DNA of 34,655 bases. It comes from CAYLUN01 sp964386865. GTDB lineage: Bacteria > Verrucomicrobiota > Kiritimatiellia > RFP12 > UBA1067. The number at the start of each line of letters is the position of its first letter. Position 1 is the stretch's first letter. The notes under the pieces were generated by a model that saw only the letters and a list, made by a program, of their open reading frames with translations, made no database searches and was not told the DNA's origin. A program made the translations under genes and the position numbers. The stretch covers positions 1 to 34,655 of the forward strand of contig CAYLUN010000058.1 of the NCBI GenBank assembly GCA_964386865.1. Direction: 5' to 3'. Of this stretch, positions 15,328 through 23,767 are shown piece by piece.

Positions 15328-16742
15328 CAACTACTCCACCCATTCTGATAGGGTTGATTCACGACTTTGTTGAGTTCCGGCAGATTGGTACAGCGCATCG
15401 CGGCGCTGTCCCACTCGACGCGGCGCTTGAGGCCGGCGAGCATCGCGAGGTTGCCCAGCAGGGCGATCTCCGCCAGCGGTGCCGAATACTCGAAGTTCGC
15501 GCAGGCGGGCTCGCCGCCGCGGCATGCCCGGAAGAAGTCCTCCTGATGCGTGCCCTTGACGCGCGGCAGGCTTTTTTCGGGAATCGGGAAGGCGCGGTGC
15601 GCCTCCTCCGGGACGATGCGGCAGCCGTCTCCGAACTCGCCGATAGTCATGACGCCCTTGTCGCCCACGAGTAGCGATCCATTCCGCCCGAAGTCCCGGC
15701 CGTATTTCTTCTCCAGCTCGAGCAGCAGGGGCGGCAGGTTCTGCCACTCGCGCTTCACGACATTTCTCCACCTTTTCTCCACCGTCTGCTCGCTGTACTG
15801 CTGTTCCGCCGCAAGCCCGTCGTAGAAGTAGATTTTAACGGGGTCCATGCCTCCTCGGGCGGGGAAATCCCAGCGGATGCGGGTGCGGATCGCCCAGGTG
15901 CCGTCGATGCCGCCGTACATGTCCTCCACCTCCACCGCCTCCGGCGACTTGAGCTTGAGCGCCCAGTAGGAAGGATCAATGAGATGACAGGCCATGTTGC
16001 CGACCGAGCCGTTGCCGAAATCGTGCCAGAGGTGCCAGCCGTGCGGATGCAGGTCCGAGTGGAAGTTACGAGCGGGGGCGGGGCCGATCCACGCGGCCCA
16101 GTCGAACCCCTCCGGTAACGGCAGAGCGGGCGAATGGTTGCCATCGTATAAGCCGTCGCACCGCGACGTCCAGCAGTGGACCTCGCGCACCTGACCGATG
16201 GCGCCGGCCCAGATGTATTCGCACAGGCGGCGGCAGCCTTCGTTCGAGTGGCCGTGCTGCCCCATCTGCGTGACGACGCCGTGGCGCTTCGCCTCGTCCC
16301 GGAGCTGCCGCGCCTCGGCGATCGTGTGCGTGAGGGGTTTCTCGACGTACACGTGAATGCCGCGGCGGATGGCCAGCAGCGCCGACGGCGCGTGGTGGTG
16401 GTTGGGCGTGGCGATCACCACCGCGTCCAGTTCCTTGCCCATCTCGTCGAACAGCTTGCGGTAGTCGGCGAAGGTTTTGATCGCGCCGGCGTCCGCCGAG
16501 GGATCTGTCTTGCGGACCTGCTCCAAAGCCACCTCGATGCGGCGGCGGTCCGGATCTGCGAGCGCCACGACCCGCTCTTTGCAGCACTCGGGCAGCAACT
16601 GCCTGGCACCCCGGTCTCCGCAGCCGATCAACGCGACGCGCAGCGGCTTTCTCGCGGGTGCCGCGCCTTGCCCGCGCGCGCCCAACACTGACAGCCCGCC
16701 GACCCCGGCCGATACCGTTTTAATGAAATCACGTCTCTTCAT
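15327..16742 (-). CDS. Tat-exported Gfo/Idh/MocA oxidoreductase (A)
   Basis: This 471-residue protein has a twin-arginine signal (MKRRDFIKTVSAGVGG), then an NAD(P)-binding Rossmann fold (LRVALIGCGDRG, residues 34-44) and the family motif EKP at 134-136 (VYVEKPLTHT). The alpha/beta C-terminal domain has CHLIDPSYWALKL with the usual His/Asp pair. Members oxidise or reduce sugars with bound or free NAD(P). Tat export suggests the protein folds with its cofactor before secretion. GAGGA precedes the ATG. It is 46-60% similar by eye to the proteins at 16809 and 19566 (all share KGTHQ-DFFRACRGG near the end), so these are tandem paralogues. It is coupled to the porin by TGATG. Confidence 0.88.
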   Translation of the reverse strand: MKRRDFIKTVSAGVGGLSVLGARGQGAAPARKPLRVALIGCGDRGARQLLPECCKERVVALADPDRRRIEVALEQVRKTDPSADAGAIKTFADYRKLFDEMGKELDAVVIATPNHHHAPSALLAIRRGIHVYVEKPLTHTIAEARQLRDEAKRHGVVTQMGQHGHSNEGCRRLCEYIWAGAIGQVREVHCWTSRCDGLYDGNHSPALPLPEGFDWAAWIGPAPARNFHSDLHPHGWHLWHDFGNGSVGNMACHLIDPSYWALKLKSPEAVEVEDMYGGIDGTWAIRTRIRWDFPARGGMDPVKIYFYDGLAAEQQYSEQTVEKRWRNVVKREWQNLPPLLLELEKKYGRDFGRNGSLLVGDKGVMTIGEFGDGCRIVPEEAHRAFPIPEKSLPRVKGTHQEDFFRACRGGEPACANFEYSAPLAEIALLGNLAMLAGLKRRVEWDSAAMRCTNLPELNKVVNQPYQNGWSS

Positions 16743-16768
16743 TTTTTCCTCTGATCCATAACTTGAAC

Positions 16769-16799
16769 GTTGAGCGTTGAATGTTGCGCGTTGAGCGTT
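16769..16799. repeat. Heptamer array between oxidoreductase genes
   Basis: GTT occurs at 16769, 16776, 16783, 16790 and 16797, an exact 7-nt phase, with units such as GTTGAGC and GTTGAAT. It fills most of the 66-base gap. Confidence 0.85.
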
Positions 16800-16808
16800 C
16801 CCCCCTCT

Positions 16809-18287
16809 TCAGAGCGCCCAGCCCTCGCGGTACGACTTCGCCAGATAGCGGTTGAGTTCCGGCAGATTGGCGCAGCGCATCCCCGCCGAATCCCACTCGA
16901 TGCGCGTCCCGACGCCCGCGCTGAACGCGATGTTGCCGAGCAGGACGAGTTCCGCCAGCGGCCCCGCGTGGTTAAAGTTCGAGCAGGCCGGCGCACCGCC
17001 GCGGCACGCCCGGAAGAAATCCTCCTGATGCGTGCCTTTGATACGCGGCAGGACGGCGGTCGGCTTCGGGAAGGCGCGGTGCGCATCCTCGGGAACCATG
17101 CGGAACCCGTCGCCGTGCCGACCCATGGTGAAGACGCCCTTGTCGCCGATGAACAGCGAGCCTTCCCCGCTGAATTCCCGGTCGTACTTTTTCTCCAGCT
17201 CGGCGCGGATCGGCGGCGCGTACGCCGTGTCGCGCGTCATGCGCCGGTGGCCTCCGCCCCCCACGGTCTTTTCGTTGTACGGCGCGCCCGGTGCGATGCC
17301 GTCGTACCAGTAGAGCTTGAGCGGGGGCAGTTCCCCGCGGGCGGGGAAGTCCCAGCGGATACGGGTGCGGATCGGCCAGCTTTCGTCGCTGCCGCCGTAC
17401 ATCTCTTCCAGCTCGACCGACGCGGGCTTCGCAAGACTTAACGCGAAGTAGGCGTGGTTGATGATGTGGCAGCCCATGTTGCCGATGGTGGCGTTACCGA
17501 AATCGCGCCACGCATTCCAGTAAAAATCCAGCAGTCCATTATGGAAATCGCGGTGCTGCGCGGGGCCGAGCCACAGCTCCCAGTCAAGCCCAGCCGGAAC
17601 CGGGAGGGCGGGAGGGCGCGGGGTGCCGGGGGGCAGCCCGTCCACCCGGTCGCTCCAGCAGTGGACTTCCCGCACCGGGCCTATGGCGCCCGCCTGGAGG
17701 TATTCGCACAGGAGGCGGGGGCCCTCGGTCGACTGCCCCCAGTTGCCCATCTGCGTGGCCACGCCGCAGCGCCGCGCCTCCTCCGTGAGCAGCCGCACCT
17801 CGGCGACGGTGTGCGCCAGCGGCTTCTCAAGATACACATGAATGCCGCGCCGCATAGCCATCAGCGCGGGCAACGCGTGGTGGTGGGTGGGCGTGGCGAT
17901 GATCACGGCGTCCAGCTCCTTGCCCATCTCGTCGAACAGCTTGCGGTAGTCGGCGAACGTCCGGATCGCGGCGGTGTCCGTCCCCGGCGACACCTCCTTG
18001 ACCCGCGCCATCGCCTTGACGATTTGGCGGCTATCCGGATCCACGACCGCGACGAGCCGCTCCCCGCCGGTCGCCGGGACATGCGCGTGGGTGCCGTCCG
18101 CTGACGCGACCGTCGTTCCGTGGCCGAGAATCGCCGGGATATGCGCAAAGTTGCCATACCCGCCACAGCCGATCAGCGCCACGCGCAGGGGCTTCCTCGC
18201 AGCCGCCGCGTCCTGTCCGCGCGCCCCCGACACCGACAGCCCGCCGACGCCGGCTGCCACCGTTTTGATGAACTCCCGTCTGTTCAT
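16809..18287 (-). CDS. Tat-exported Gfo/Idh/MocA oxidoreductase (B)
   Basis: This 492-residue paralogue of A begins MNRREFIKTVAAGVGG (twin arginine). The Rossmann motif is LRVALIGCGGYG (residues 34-45) and the EKP motif is at 154-156. Compared with A and D it carries about 20 extra residues after the first strand (around HIPAILGHGTTVASADG), lengthening the Rossmann domain. In the C-terminal part the conserved pair appears as CHIINHAYFALSL, with Asn-His in place of Asp-Pro, which may change specificity. It ends ANLPELNRYLAKSYREGW, as in A and D. The start has only a weak GGA upstream. It is in the same transcription direction as the glycoside hydrolases, 122 bases downstream of oxidoreductase C with a palindromic element in the gap. 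Confidence 0.88.
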   Translation of the reverse strand: MNRREFIKTVAAGVGGLSVSGARGQDAAAARKPLRVALIGCGGYGNFAHIPAILGHGTTVASADGTHAHVPATGGERLVAVVDPDSRQIVKAMARVKEVSPGTDTAAIRTFADYRKLFDEMGKELDAVIIATPTHHHALPALMAMRRGIHVYLEKPLAHTVAEVRLLTEEARRCGVATQMGNWGQSTEGPRLLCEYLQAGAIGPVREVHCWSDRVDGLPPGTPRPPALPVPAGLDWELWLGPAQHRDFHNGLLDFYWNAWRDFGNATIGNMGCHIINHAYFALSLAKPASVELEEMYGGSDESWPIRTRIRWDFPARGELPPLKLYWYDGIAPGAPYNEKTVGGGGHRRMTRDTAYAPPIRAELEKKYDREFSGEGSLFIGDKGVFTMGRHGDGFRMVPEDAHRAFPKPTAVLPRIKGTHQEDFFRACRGGAPACSNFNHAGPLAELVLLGNIAFSAGVGTRIEWDSAGMRCANLPELNRYLAKSYREGWAL

Positions 18288-18318
18288 TCTTTGTTCCGTT
18301 CTTTCGTGCCTTACAAAG

Positions 18319-18370
18319 GGGAGGGACGAGCGCCTGCTCGTCCGCGGGCAAGCAGACGCTTGCCCCTCCC
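18319..18370. repeat. Cruciform-type palindromic repeat
   Basis: The outer arms GGGAGGG (18319) and CCCTCCC (ending 18370) enclose two perfect 8-bp hairpins: GGACGAGC/GCTCGTCC (18324-18343) and GGGCAAGC/GCTTGCCC (18346-18365). The first 29 bases recur at 26466-26494 with one mismatch. It lies in the spacer between oxidoreductases C and B and may modulate the operon mRNA. Confidence 0.75.
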
Positions 18371-18409
18371 GTACTTGGTTTACGGTTTAAGCCTTTCGCG
18401 AAACATGGA

Positions 18410-19519
18410 TCACGCGTCGAGCGGCAGACCGCATGCCTCCAAATGGCACTTGTGTACGGTGTAATCGTGCTCGTAGGTGTACGGGTTGACCAACTCCCCG
18501 TTCAACACGGCGGCGAACTCGCGCCACTGGTCTTCGTAGCGGTCTTTGAGGGGCGGAAGGTCAACGGTCTGCACGCCCTTCTTGAAGCCGCCGCGATCCT
18601 CCTCCAAGGCAAGCTTGATGACGCCCCCGGACATGTTGCCCTTAGACTCCAGCGGCTGGATGATGATCGTTCCCTTGTCACCCATCACCGTGAGATGCCG
18701 GCGCTGGAAGCCCTGCGCCTCGGTGATGGAAGTCCGGATCGTGGCCAGCCGGTCGCCGGAGTACTCGAAGACGGCCAGGCTGTTGTCGAGCACGCCGTCG
18801 ACACGCGTGTGCCGGAGGTAAGGAGTGATCTTCCGGGGCTCACCCATCAGCGTCACGACGAGATCGATCAGATGGCAGGCGAAAATGTACGGCGTGCCGC
18901 CCTTGTAGGTGCTGATGAGCTTCCGGTAGTCGGCCCCGTCGTAGCGGCTCATGGCTGCGTCGAGATCGAACACGTTCCCGATCAGCCCGTCCTTGACCGC
19001 CTTGAGACAAAACTGCACGGCCGGGTTGTTCCTGTACATGTACCCCACCTGAACGGTCAGGCTCCGGGCTTTCGCCTCGTCCAGCAGCTGTCTGAGCTGA
19101 GGCAGCGACTCGCCGCACGGCTTGTCCAGATGGATGTGCTTCCCCGCCCGGATGCAGCGCAGAGCGGCCGGGACAGGCGCATGCTCCTCGGTCTCCACCG
19201 CCACGGCTTGAAGGCCGGAGACGCCCAGCAATTCATCCGAGGTCATCCAGTTCAACCCTTTGTAACAGCCCTCTTTCTGGGCTTTCTCTCGCAATTTTGG
19301 GTCATCCTCCGCGATGCCGACAACCTCGAAAAGCTCCGTCAGCCCGCGCAGCGTCCCCATTTTGGTGGCGTGCTGGTTGCCGGTGCCGATCTGCCCGATC
19401 TTGATGGGCTGCCTCTTGGCGGGAAACCCGTTCCCGGCGGCGGACAGGCCGCCGGGCAAGGCCGCTCCCGCGGCGGCAAACCCAGAAGCGGCGAGAAAGA
19501 CTCGTCGTGTCGTTTTCAT
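18410..19519 (-). CDS. Tat-exported Gfo/Idh/MocA oxidoreductase (C), divergent member
   Basis: This 369-residue protein has a twin-arginine signal (TTRRVFLAASGFAAAGAALP). The Rossmann motif is IKIGQIGTGNQHATK, and the EKP motif is replaced by DKP at 132-134 (HIHLDKPCGES). It is about 100 residues shorter than A, B and D and lacks their shared C-terminal block, so it belongs to another subfamily. GTPYIFACHLIDLVVTLMG gives the C-terminal His/Asp pair. An ATG at 19519 is chosen; a GTG directly before it has better spacing from AAAGGA and is possible. It probably acts on a different sugar or step from its neighbours. It is 43 bases after gene D. Confidence 0.87.
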   Translation of the reverse strand: MKTTRRVFLAASGFAAAGAALPGGLSAAGNGFPAKRQPIKIGQIGTGNQHATKMGTLRGLTELFEVVGIAEDDPKLREKAQKEGCYKGLNWMTSDELLGVSGLQAVAVETEEHAPVPAALRCIRAGKHIHLDKPCGESLPQLRQLLDEAKARSLTVQVGYMYRNNPAVQFCLKAVKDGLIGNVFDLDAAMSRYDGADYRKLISTYKGGTPYIFACHLIDLVVTLMGEPRKITPYLRHTRVDGVLDNSLAVFEYSGDRLATIRTSITEAQGFQRRHLTVMGDKGTIIIQPLESKGNMSGGVIKLALEEDRGGFKKGVQTVDLPPLKDRYEDQWREFAAVLNGELVNPYTYEHDYTVHKCHLEACGLPLDA

Positions 19520-19565
19520 CACTTGGCGTCCTTTCGGAAATCCGCTTGCTTCAACGTTCCTTGCC

Positions 19566-20984
19566 TCATATCCGCCAGCCGTCCCGATACGTCGCTTTCA
19601 GATGGCGGTTGAGCTCCGGCAGCTTGGTGCATCGCATCTCAGGCCCGTCCCATTCGACGCGCTTGCCCGCACCGGCGCGCATCGCGAGGTCGCCGAGTAG
19701 GACGATCTCCGCCAGCGGCACCGAATAGCCGAAGTTCGCGCACGCCGGCGCGCCGCCGCGGCACGCCCGGAAGAAATCGGACTGGTGCGTGCCCTTGACG
19801 CGCGGCAGCGTGGCCGCGGGCTTCGGATAGGCGCGGTGCGCCTCCTCCGGCACCAGGCGGCACCCGTCCCCGAACGGCCCCATGGTCATGATGCCCGTGT
19901 CGCCCACGAGAAGCGAGCCGTTGTCGCCGAAGTCGCGGTCGTACTTCTTTTCCAGTTCGACGAGGAGTGGCGGGCGGTTCTGCGCCGCGCGCACCACGCA
20001 GTCGATCGTCCCGATCGTCTGCTTGCCGTACGCCTGGCCCTTCGCGAGGCCGTCGTACCAGGTGAGCTTGACGGGATCCATGCCCTCGCGGGCCGGGAAG
20101 TCCCAGCGGATGCGGGTACTGACGGGATAGAATTCGCCACCCCCGCCGCACATCTCCTCGACCTCGACCGACGCGGGGCTCCCGAGCTTCAGCGCCCAGT
20201 AGGCGGGGTCGATAATGTGGCTGCCCATGTTGCCGATGGAGCCGTTGCCGAAGTCGCACCACCGGTGCCACGAGTGGCGGTGCAGGCCCTCGTGGTAGTC
20301 GCGGAACGGCGCGGGCCCGATCCACTGCTCCCAGTCGAGCCCGTCCGGCACAGGAAGAACGGGCGGGCGCCCCCCGCCAGGCAGGCCGTTGGCCCGGTCG
20401 CTCCAGCAGATGACCTCCCGCACCTGGCCGATCGCGCCGGCCCAGATGTACTCGCACAGGCGGCGGCAGCCCTCGCTCGAATGGCCGTGATTACCCACCT
20501 GCGTGACGACACCCGTGCGCTTCGCCTCCTCCGCGAGTTGCCGCGCCTCCCCGATCGTGAGCGCCAGCGGCTTCTCGACGTACACGTGGATGCCGCGCCG
20601 GATCGCCAGAAGCGCCGGCAGCGCGTGCTGGTGGTTGGGCGTGGCGATGATCACCGCGTCCAGCTCCTTGCCCAACTCGTCGAACAGCTTGCGGTAGTCG
20701 GAGAACGTCCGGACTGCGGCAGCGTCAGCCGTGGGCGCCGCCTTGCGAACAGCCTCCAAAGCTCCGGCGATCTGGCGGCGGTCCGGATCCGCGAGCGCCA
20801 CGACCCGCTCCTTGCAGATTTCCGGCAGGAGCGTCGTTCCCCGCCCTCCGCAGCCGATCACCGCGACGCGCAGCGGCTTCGTTGCGGCCGCGCTAGTTTG
20901 GCCGCACACGCTCACGGCCGACGCGCCACCGACCCCGGCGGCCGCCGCCTTGATGAAACTCCGCCGACTCAGCTTCGCATGCAT
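19566..20984 (-). CDS. Tat-exported Gfo/Idh/MocA oxidoreductase (D)
   Basis: This 472-residue protein begins with a twin-arginine signal (KLSRRSFIKAAAAGVGG). It has the Rossmann motif LRVAVIGCGGRG and EKP at 137-139. It is closest to A: both share CRRLCEYIWAGAIGQVREV and a CDFGNGS or HDFGNGS segment before the His/Asp pair (SHIIDPAYWALKL). It follows the second GH-A gene by 78 bases, and a hairpin lies in that gap. As the first oxidoreductase gene of the run it may receive transcripts from the hydrolase genes. The substrate is not deduced. Confidence 0.88.
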   Translation of the reverse strand: MHAKLSRRSFIKAAAAGVGGASAVSVCGQTSAAATKPLRVAVIGCGGRGTTLLPEICKERVVALADPDRRQIAGALEAVRKAAPTADAAAVRTFSDYRKLFDELGKELDAVIIATPNHQHALPALLAIRRGIHVYVEKPLALTIGEARQLAEEAKRTGVVTQVGNHGHSSEGCRRLCEYIWAGAIGQVREVICWSDRANGLPGGGRPPVLPVPDGLDWEQWIGPAPFRDYHEGLHRHSWHRWCDFGNGSIGNMGSHIIDPAYWALKLGSPASVEVEEMCGGGGEFYPVSTRIRWDFPAREGMDPVKLTWYDGLAKGQAYGKQTIGTIDCVVRAAQNRPPLLVELEKKYDRDFGDNGSLLVGDTGIMTMGPFGDGCRLVPEEAHRAYPKPAATLPRVKGTHQSDFFRACRGGAPACANFGYSVPLAEIVLLGDLAMRAGAGKRVEWDGPEMRCTKLPELNRHLKATYRDGWRI

Positions 20985-21041
20985 TCCGCCCTGCCCTCCC
21001 TCTTGGATGCCCCCTCCACATTTGCGGCTAGTATTCCGAGA

Positions 21042-21059
21042 GCGAACACGCAGGTTCGC
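21042..21059 (-). terminator. Small hairpin just after the stop of GH-A enzyme 2
   Basis: GCGAAC/GTTCGC (6-bp stem, loop ACGCAG) begins 3 bases beyond the stop codon at 21063. The same hairpin follows the paralogous gene at 23748-23765. It is weak as a terminator and could be a processing or stability element. Confidence 0.4.
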
Positions 21060-21062
21060 ACC

Positions 21063-23693
21063 CTACTTCACCTCGATCTCGTACCACACCGTCTGGTACT
21101 GCGGGCCGATCACGATCCTCGAGCCGCCATCGGCCTTTCCGACCGGCACCGGCCGCATGCGGTCGCCGCGCGGGTCGAGCGCATAGCAGGCCGTCTTCGC
21201 CGGATCGCTCGGCAGCGTCAGCGTCGCGGGAATGCCCTCAGCCAGCATCGGCGCGTGGCCGCGGTCAGTCAGCGTGATCTTCTTGCCGTCGAGCTGCTTG
21301 ACGACGCGACCCGCGTTGCCCGCATCGCCGGTCGCCGCCAGCAGGATGCTCGCGGGCCCGCCCGCCTCGCCGAACCCGGTGGCGCGGCGAGACACCAGCG
21401 ACACCGTCGCCCAGCCGAGGCGCGTCGTGCCGATCTCGAGCCTGACGTTGCCCAGGCCGATGGCGCGGCCCTCCGGAAAGCCGGTGAACAGCTTGGCGTT
21501 CGGCGCGTTCACGGCGACGTAGGCAGCGTCGGGCTTCTCGCGGTTCCAGGTGATCTCGCCCGTGTCGCTGACGAACACCTTCTGGTCCGCGGGCAGCTTG
21601 GCCGCGGCCACGGGCTTGACGCCGTCAACTGCCACAGCCGTCTTGTGCACCGTCGACAGCCGCGCGTCATGGCCCTGCGTGCCGATGCTGAAAGACGCCG
21701 TTCGCGCCGCGGCCAGCGCGCGGCGGCTCGTCGCGGCATCGGTCGACGCAACCACGGCCTCTTGGGCCTCCCGCACATCTCCACGAAGGAAGATCGCCGC
21801 GCACGCCGGGAAGTGCGCCAGCACGTCTGTCCGCGCGATCAGATCGAAGAAGCACCACGGCATGGCCTGCGGCTCGAAGTCGTCGACGTAGTGGTTGTAG
21901 CTGTACTGGAAAATGCCGTCCCAGCCCTGCAGCCGGCCGTACGCCGACAGCAGGGGCTGGCCCTCCGCGCCGAACTGGTTGGGATAGGGATGGTTGTACT
22001 CGCTCACGGTGTACGGCTTGCCCTGCACCCGCTGTCCCGCGAGGTGATGGATGTTGCCGAGCGAGTTGACCATGGCGTCGTTGCCGATCGACCACGGCTC
22101 TTTGGCCGTCAGAGAAATCCAGCCGCCTGACGGGTGCCGCCAATAAGCGTGGTTGTCGACATAGTCCAGCAGGGCCTGAACGTACGCGGGGCTGTAGCCG
22201 AGCTGCGTGCCCGAGACCGGCTGCTTGGCCTTCAGCTCGCCCTTCACGGTGTTCGCCATGCCGGTCCAGTAGCGAGCCTCGGTGTCGAACAGGAAGCACA
22301 CGTAGTCGCGCCGGGCCTGCGGCGGGAGCTCCCTGCCGCTCAGCGTGGCCGTCGGGACGGAACACTCGCTGAAGCCCTTGACCGGGTCGTACGCGAACAC
22401 CGCGCCGCTCTGGAACGAGAGGTCGTCCAGCTCGTAGCTCCCCACCTTGAAGCGCGTCAGCTGAACAATCGCCTGCTCCGCGTCAGCGGACGCCTCGAAC
22501 GCGCAGGAGACCGTCGTCCACGCGCTCCCGACCCCCACCAGCTCCTGCATGCCCAGAGGGCTCCAGCCGTTGTTCGCCGTCGACGCGACAGCCGCGCTGA
22601 GCGTCCACGACCCCGCCCCCTCCGTCCGGCGGATTTTGAACGACAGCGTGTAGAGCTGCCCCTTTTTCACCGCGATCGCCCGTGTCACCTTGGCGTAGAA
22701 CTCGCCGCCGTCGCGCGTCACGTCGACCTTGAGGACGCCTCCCTCCGCGCTCGCCCGCCCCGCGCCGCTCCCCGGCAGGAACGACCAGCGCGTGCCGTCG
22801 AAGGCGACCGGCGCGCCGAACGACCCATCCGCAATCTGCTCGTCGTGGAGCGGCTCGCTCGTCATCGACCACGCGCCCTGCATCGCCTCAGCGCTGGCGT
22901 AGGTCTCATGCAGCCACGCGTTCCACTGGCGGCGCAGCTCCGACGCGTACGGCTCGGGCAGCCGGTCGAACGTTCCGTCGAAGTGGTAGCGCGTCAGACC
23001 GTCCTCGTTGCTGATTTCGACCATCGCCACGCACGGCTCATCCGTGTAGGCGTTGCCCGTGTAGGCGTTGACGTGCGTCAGGAGCTTCTGCGCGTACTCC
23101 TTCTGCAACGCGATCATGCGGGGTTCGAACTGCCCGACGCCCTTGTTCGCCCACGGCAGGGCTTTTGCGTTTTGGAAGCCGTCGCGTTCGTCGAGCGTAC
23201 GGCCCACATGCAGGTTCAGGTTCACATAGATGCCGCGCTTCTTGAAGGCGGCGATCAAGTAGTCGAGCTTCTCCAGCTGCTTCGGCTCGAGATTGCGCTG
23301 CGTCTGCGCGTCGTCGGCCAGAATCGCCTGCGTGGGCTGCGGCATGAAGTTGATGTACCACGTGTCCATGAAGTGCAGCCGCACGCAGTTGATTCCGAAG
23401 CGAGCCAGCCTCGCCGCCAGCTTGTCCGCGGCCTCGTGCGCCGGAAAGTTCGCCGGGCCGGTCAGATTGGTCGCGTGAAAGCGGATCGGCCCCGCGTCCG
23501 TGGCAAAATGGCCGTCCTTCACGCGGACGAACCCATGCTTGCCCGCCGGCGCGTCGAGCAGGTGCGCCACGCTGGTCGCGTTGTCCGGGCCGTCGTACGA
23601 AATGACAAAGGGGAACATCGGCGGGTACTCCTCTGCGGCTTGCACCGCAAGGGTTCCAGCGACCAGTCCGATCAGTCCCAGCAATCTAGCCAT
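21063..23693 (-). CDS. Secreted clan GH-A glycoside hydrolase with inserted carbohydrate-binding module (2)
   Basis: This 876-residue protein has a signal peptide (LLGLIGLVAGTLAVQA). The TIM-barrel start (RFHATNLTGPANFP, then ARFGINCVRLHFMD) resembles GH5-like cellulase folds. The acid/base is probably Glu230 in VEISNEDG and the nucleophile Glu565 in YTVSEYNHPYPN. Between them, residues about 295-432 form a CBM4/9-like beta-sandwich (KKGQLYTLSFKIRRTEGAGS, ending SYELDDLSFQSG), so the barrel is interrupted. About 230 residues after the barrel look like extra beta domains. GGAGGG is four bases before the ATG, which rules out a longer in-frame start. It is a tandem duplicate of the next gene. 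The exact GH family and substrate are not determined. Confidence 0.8.
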   Translation of the reverse strand: MARLLGLIGLVAGTLAVQAAEEYPPMFPFVISYDGPDNATSVAHLLDAPAGKHGFVRVKDGHFATDAGPIRFHATNLTGPANFPAHEAADKLAARLARFGINCVRLHFMDTWYINFMPQPTQAILADDAQTQRNLEPKQLEKLDYLIAAFKKRGIYVNLNLHVGRTLDERDGFQNAKALPWANKGVGQFEPRMIALQKEYAQKLLTHVNAYTGNAYTDEPCVAMVEISNEDGLTRYHFDGTFDRLPEPYASELRRQWNAWLHETYASAEAMQGAWSMTSEPLHDEQIADGSFGAPVAFDGTRWSFLPGSGAGRASAEGGVLKVDVTRDGGEFYAKVTRAIAVKKGQLYTLSFKIRRTEGAGSWTLSAAVASTANNGWSPLGMQELVGVGSAWTTVSCAFEASADAEQAIVQLTRFKVGSYELDDLSFQSGAVFAYDPVKGFSECSVPTATLSGRELPPQARRDYVCFLFDTEARYWTGMANTVKGELKAKQPVSGTQLGYSPAYVQALLDYVDNHAYWRHPSGGWISLTAKEPWSIGNDAMVNSLGNIHHLAGQRVQGKPYTVSEYNHPYPNQFGAEGQPLLSAYGRLQGWDGIFQYSYNHYVDDFEPQAMPWCFFDLIARTDVLAHFPACAAIFLRGDVREAQEAVVASTDAATSRRALAAARTASFSIGTQGHDARLSTVHKTAVAVDGVKPVAAAKLPADQKVFVSDTGEITWNREKPDAAYVAVNAPNAKLFTGFPEGRAIGLGNVRLEIGTTRLGWATVSLVSRRATGFGEAGGPASILLAATGDAGNAGRVVKQLDGKKITLTDRGHAPMLAEGIPATLTLPSDPAKTACYALDPRGDRMRPVPVGKADGGSRIVIGPQYQTVWYEIEVK

Positions 23694-23700
23694 TATACCC

Positions 23701-23727
23701 TCCACGTTCTCCGCGTCTCCGCGTGAG
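23701..23727. repeat. CTCCGCGT tandem repeat ahead of GH-A enzyme 2
   Basis: On the minus strand the leader reads CACGCGGAGACGCGGAGA and continues into GTGGAGGG, so the repeat grades into the SD. A related tract (28110-28137) precedes the xylanase start. Confidence 0.6.
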
Positions 23728-23747
23728 ACTCGTCCTACATTCAACGG

Positions 23748-23765
23748 GCGAACACACAGGTTCGC
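23748..23765 (-). terminator. Small hairpin just after the stop of GH-A enzyme 1
   Basis: GCGAAC/GTTCGC with loop ACACAG, 3 bases beyond the stop codon at 23768, the same as at 21042-21059. This suggests the duplication of the two genes included 3' flanking DNA. Confidence 0.4.
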
Positions 23766-23767
23766 CG

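Noticed and set aside
19785..22130. 781-codon plus-strand open frame over oxidoreductase D and GH-A enzyme 2
   Set aside because: It crosses two clear minus-strand genes and their gap, and is His/Arg/Ala-rich with no domain. Shadow.
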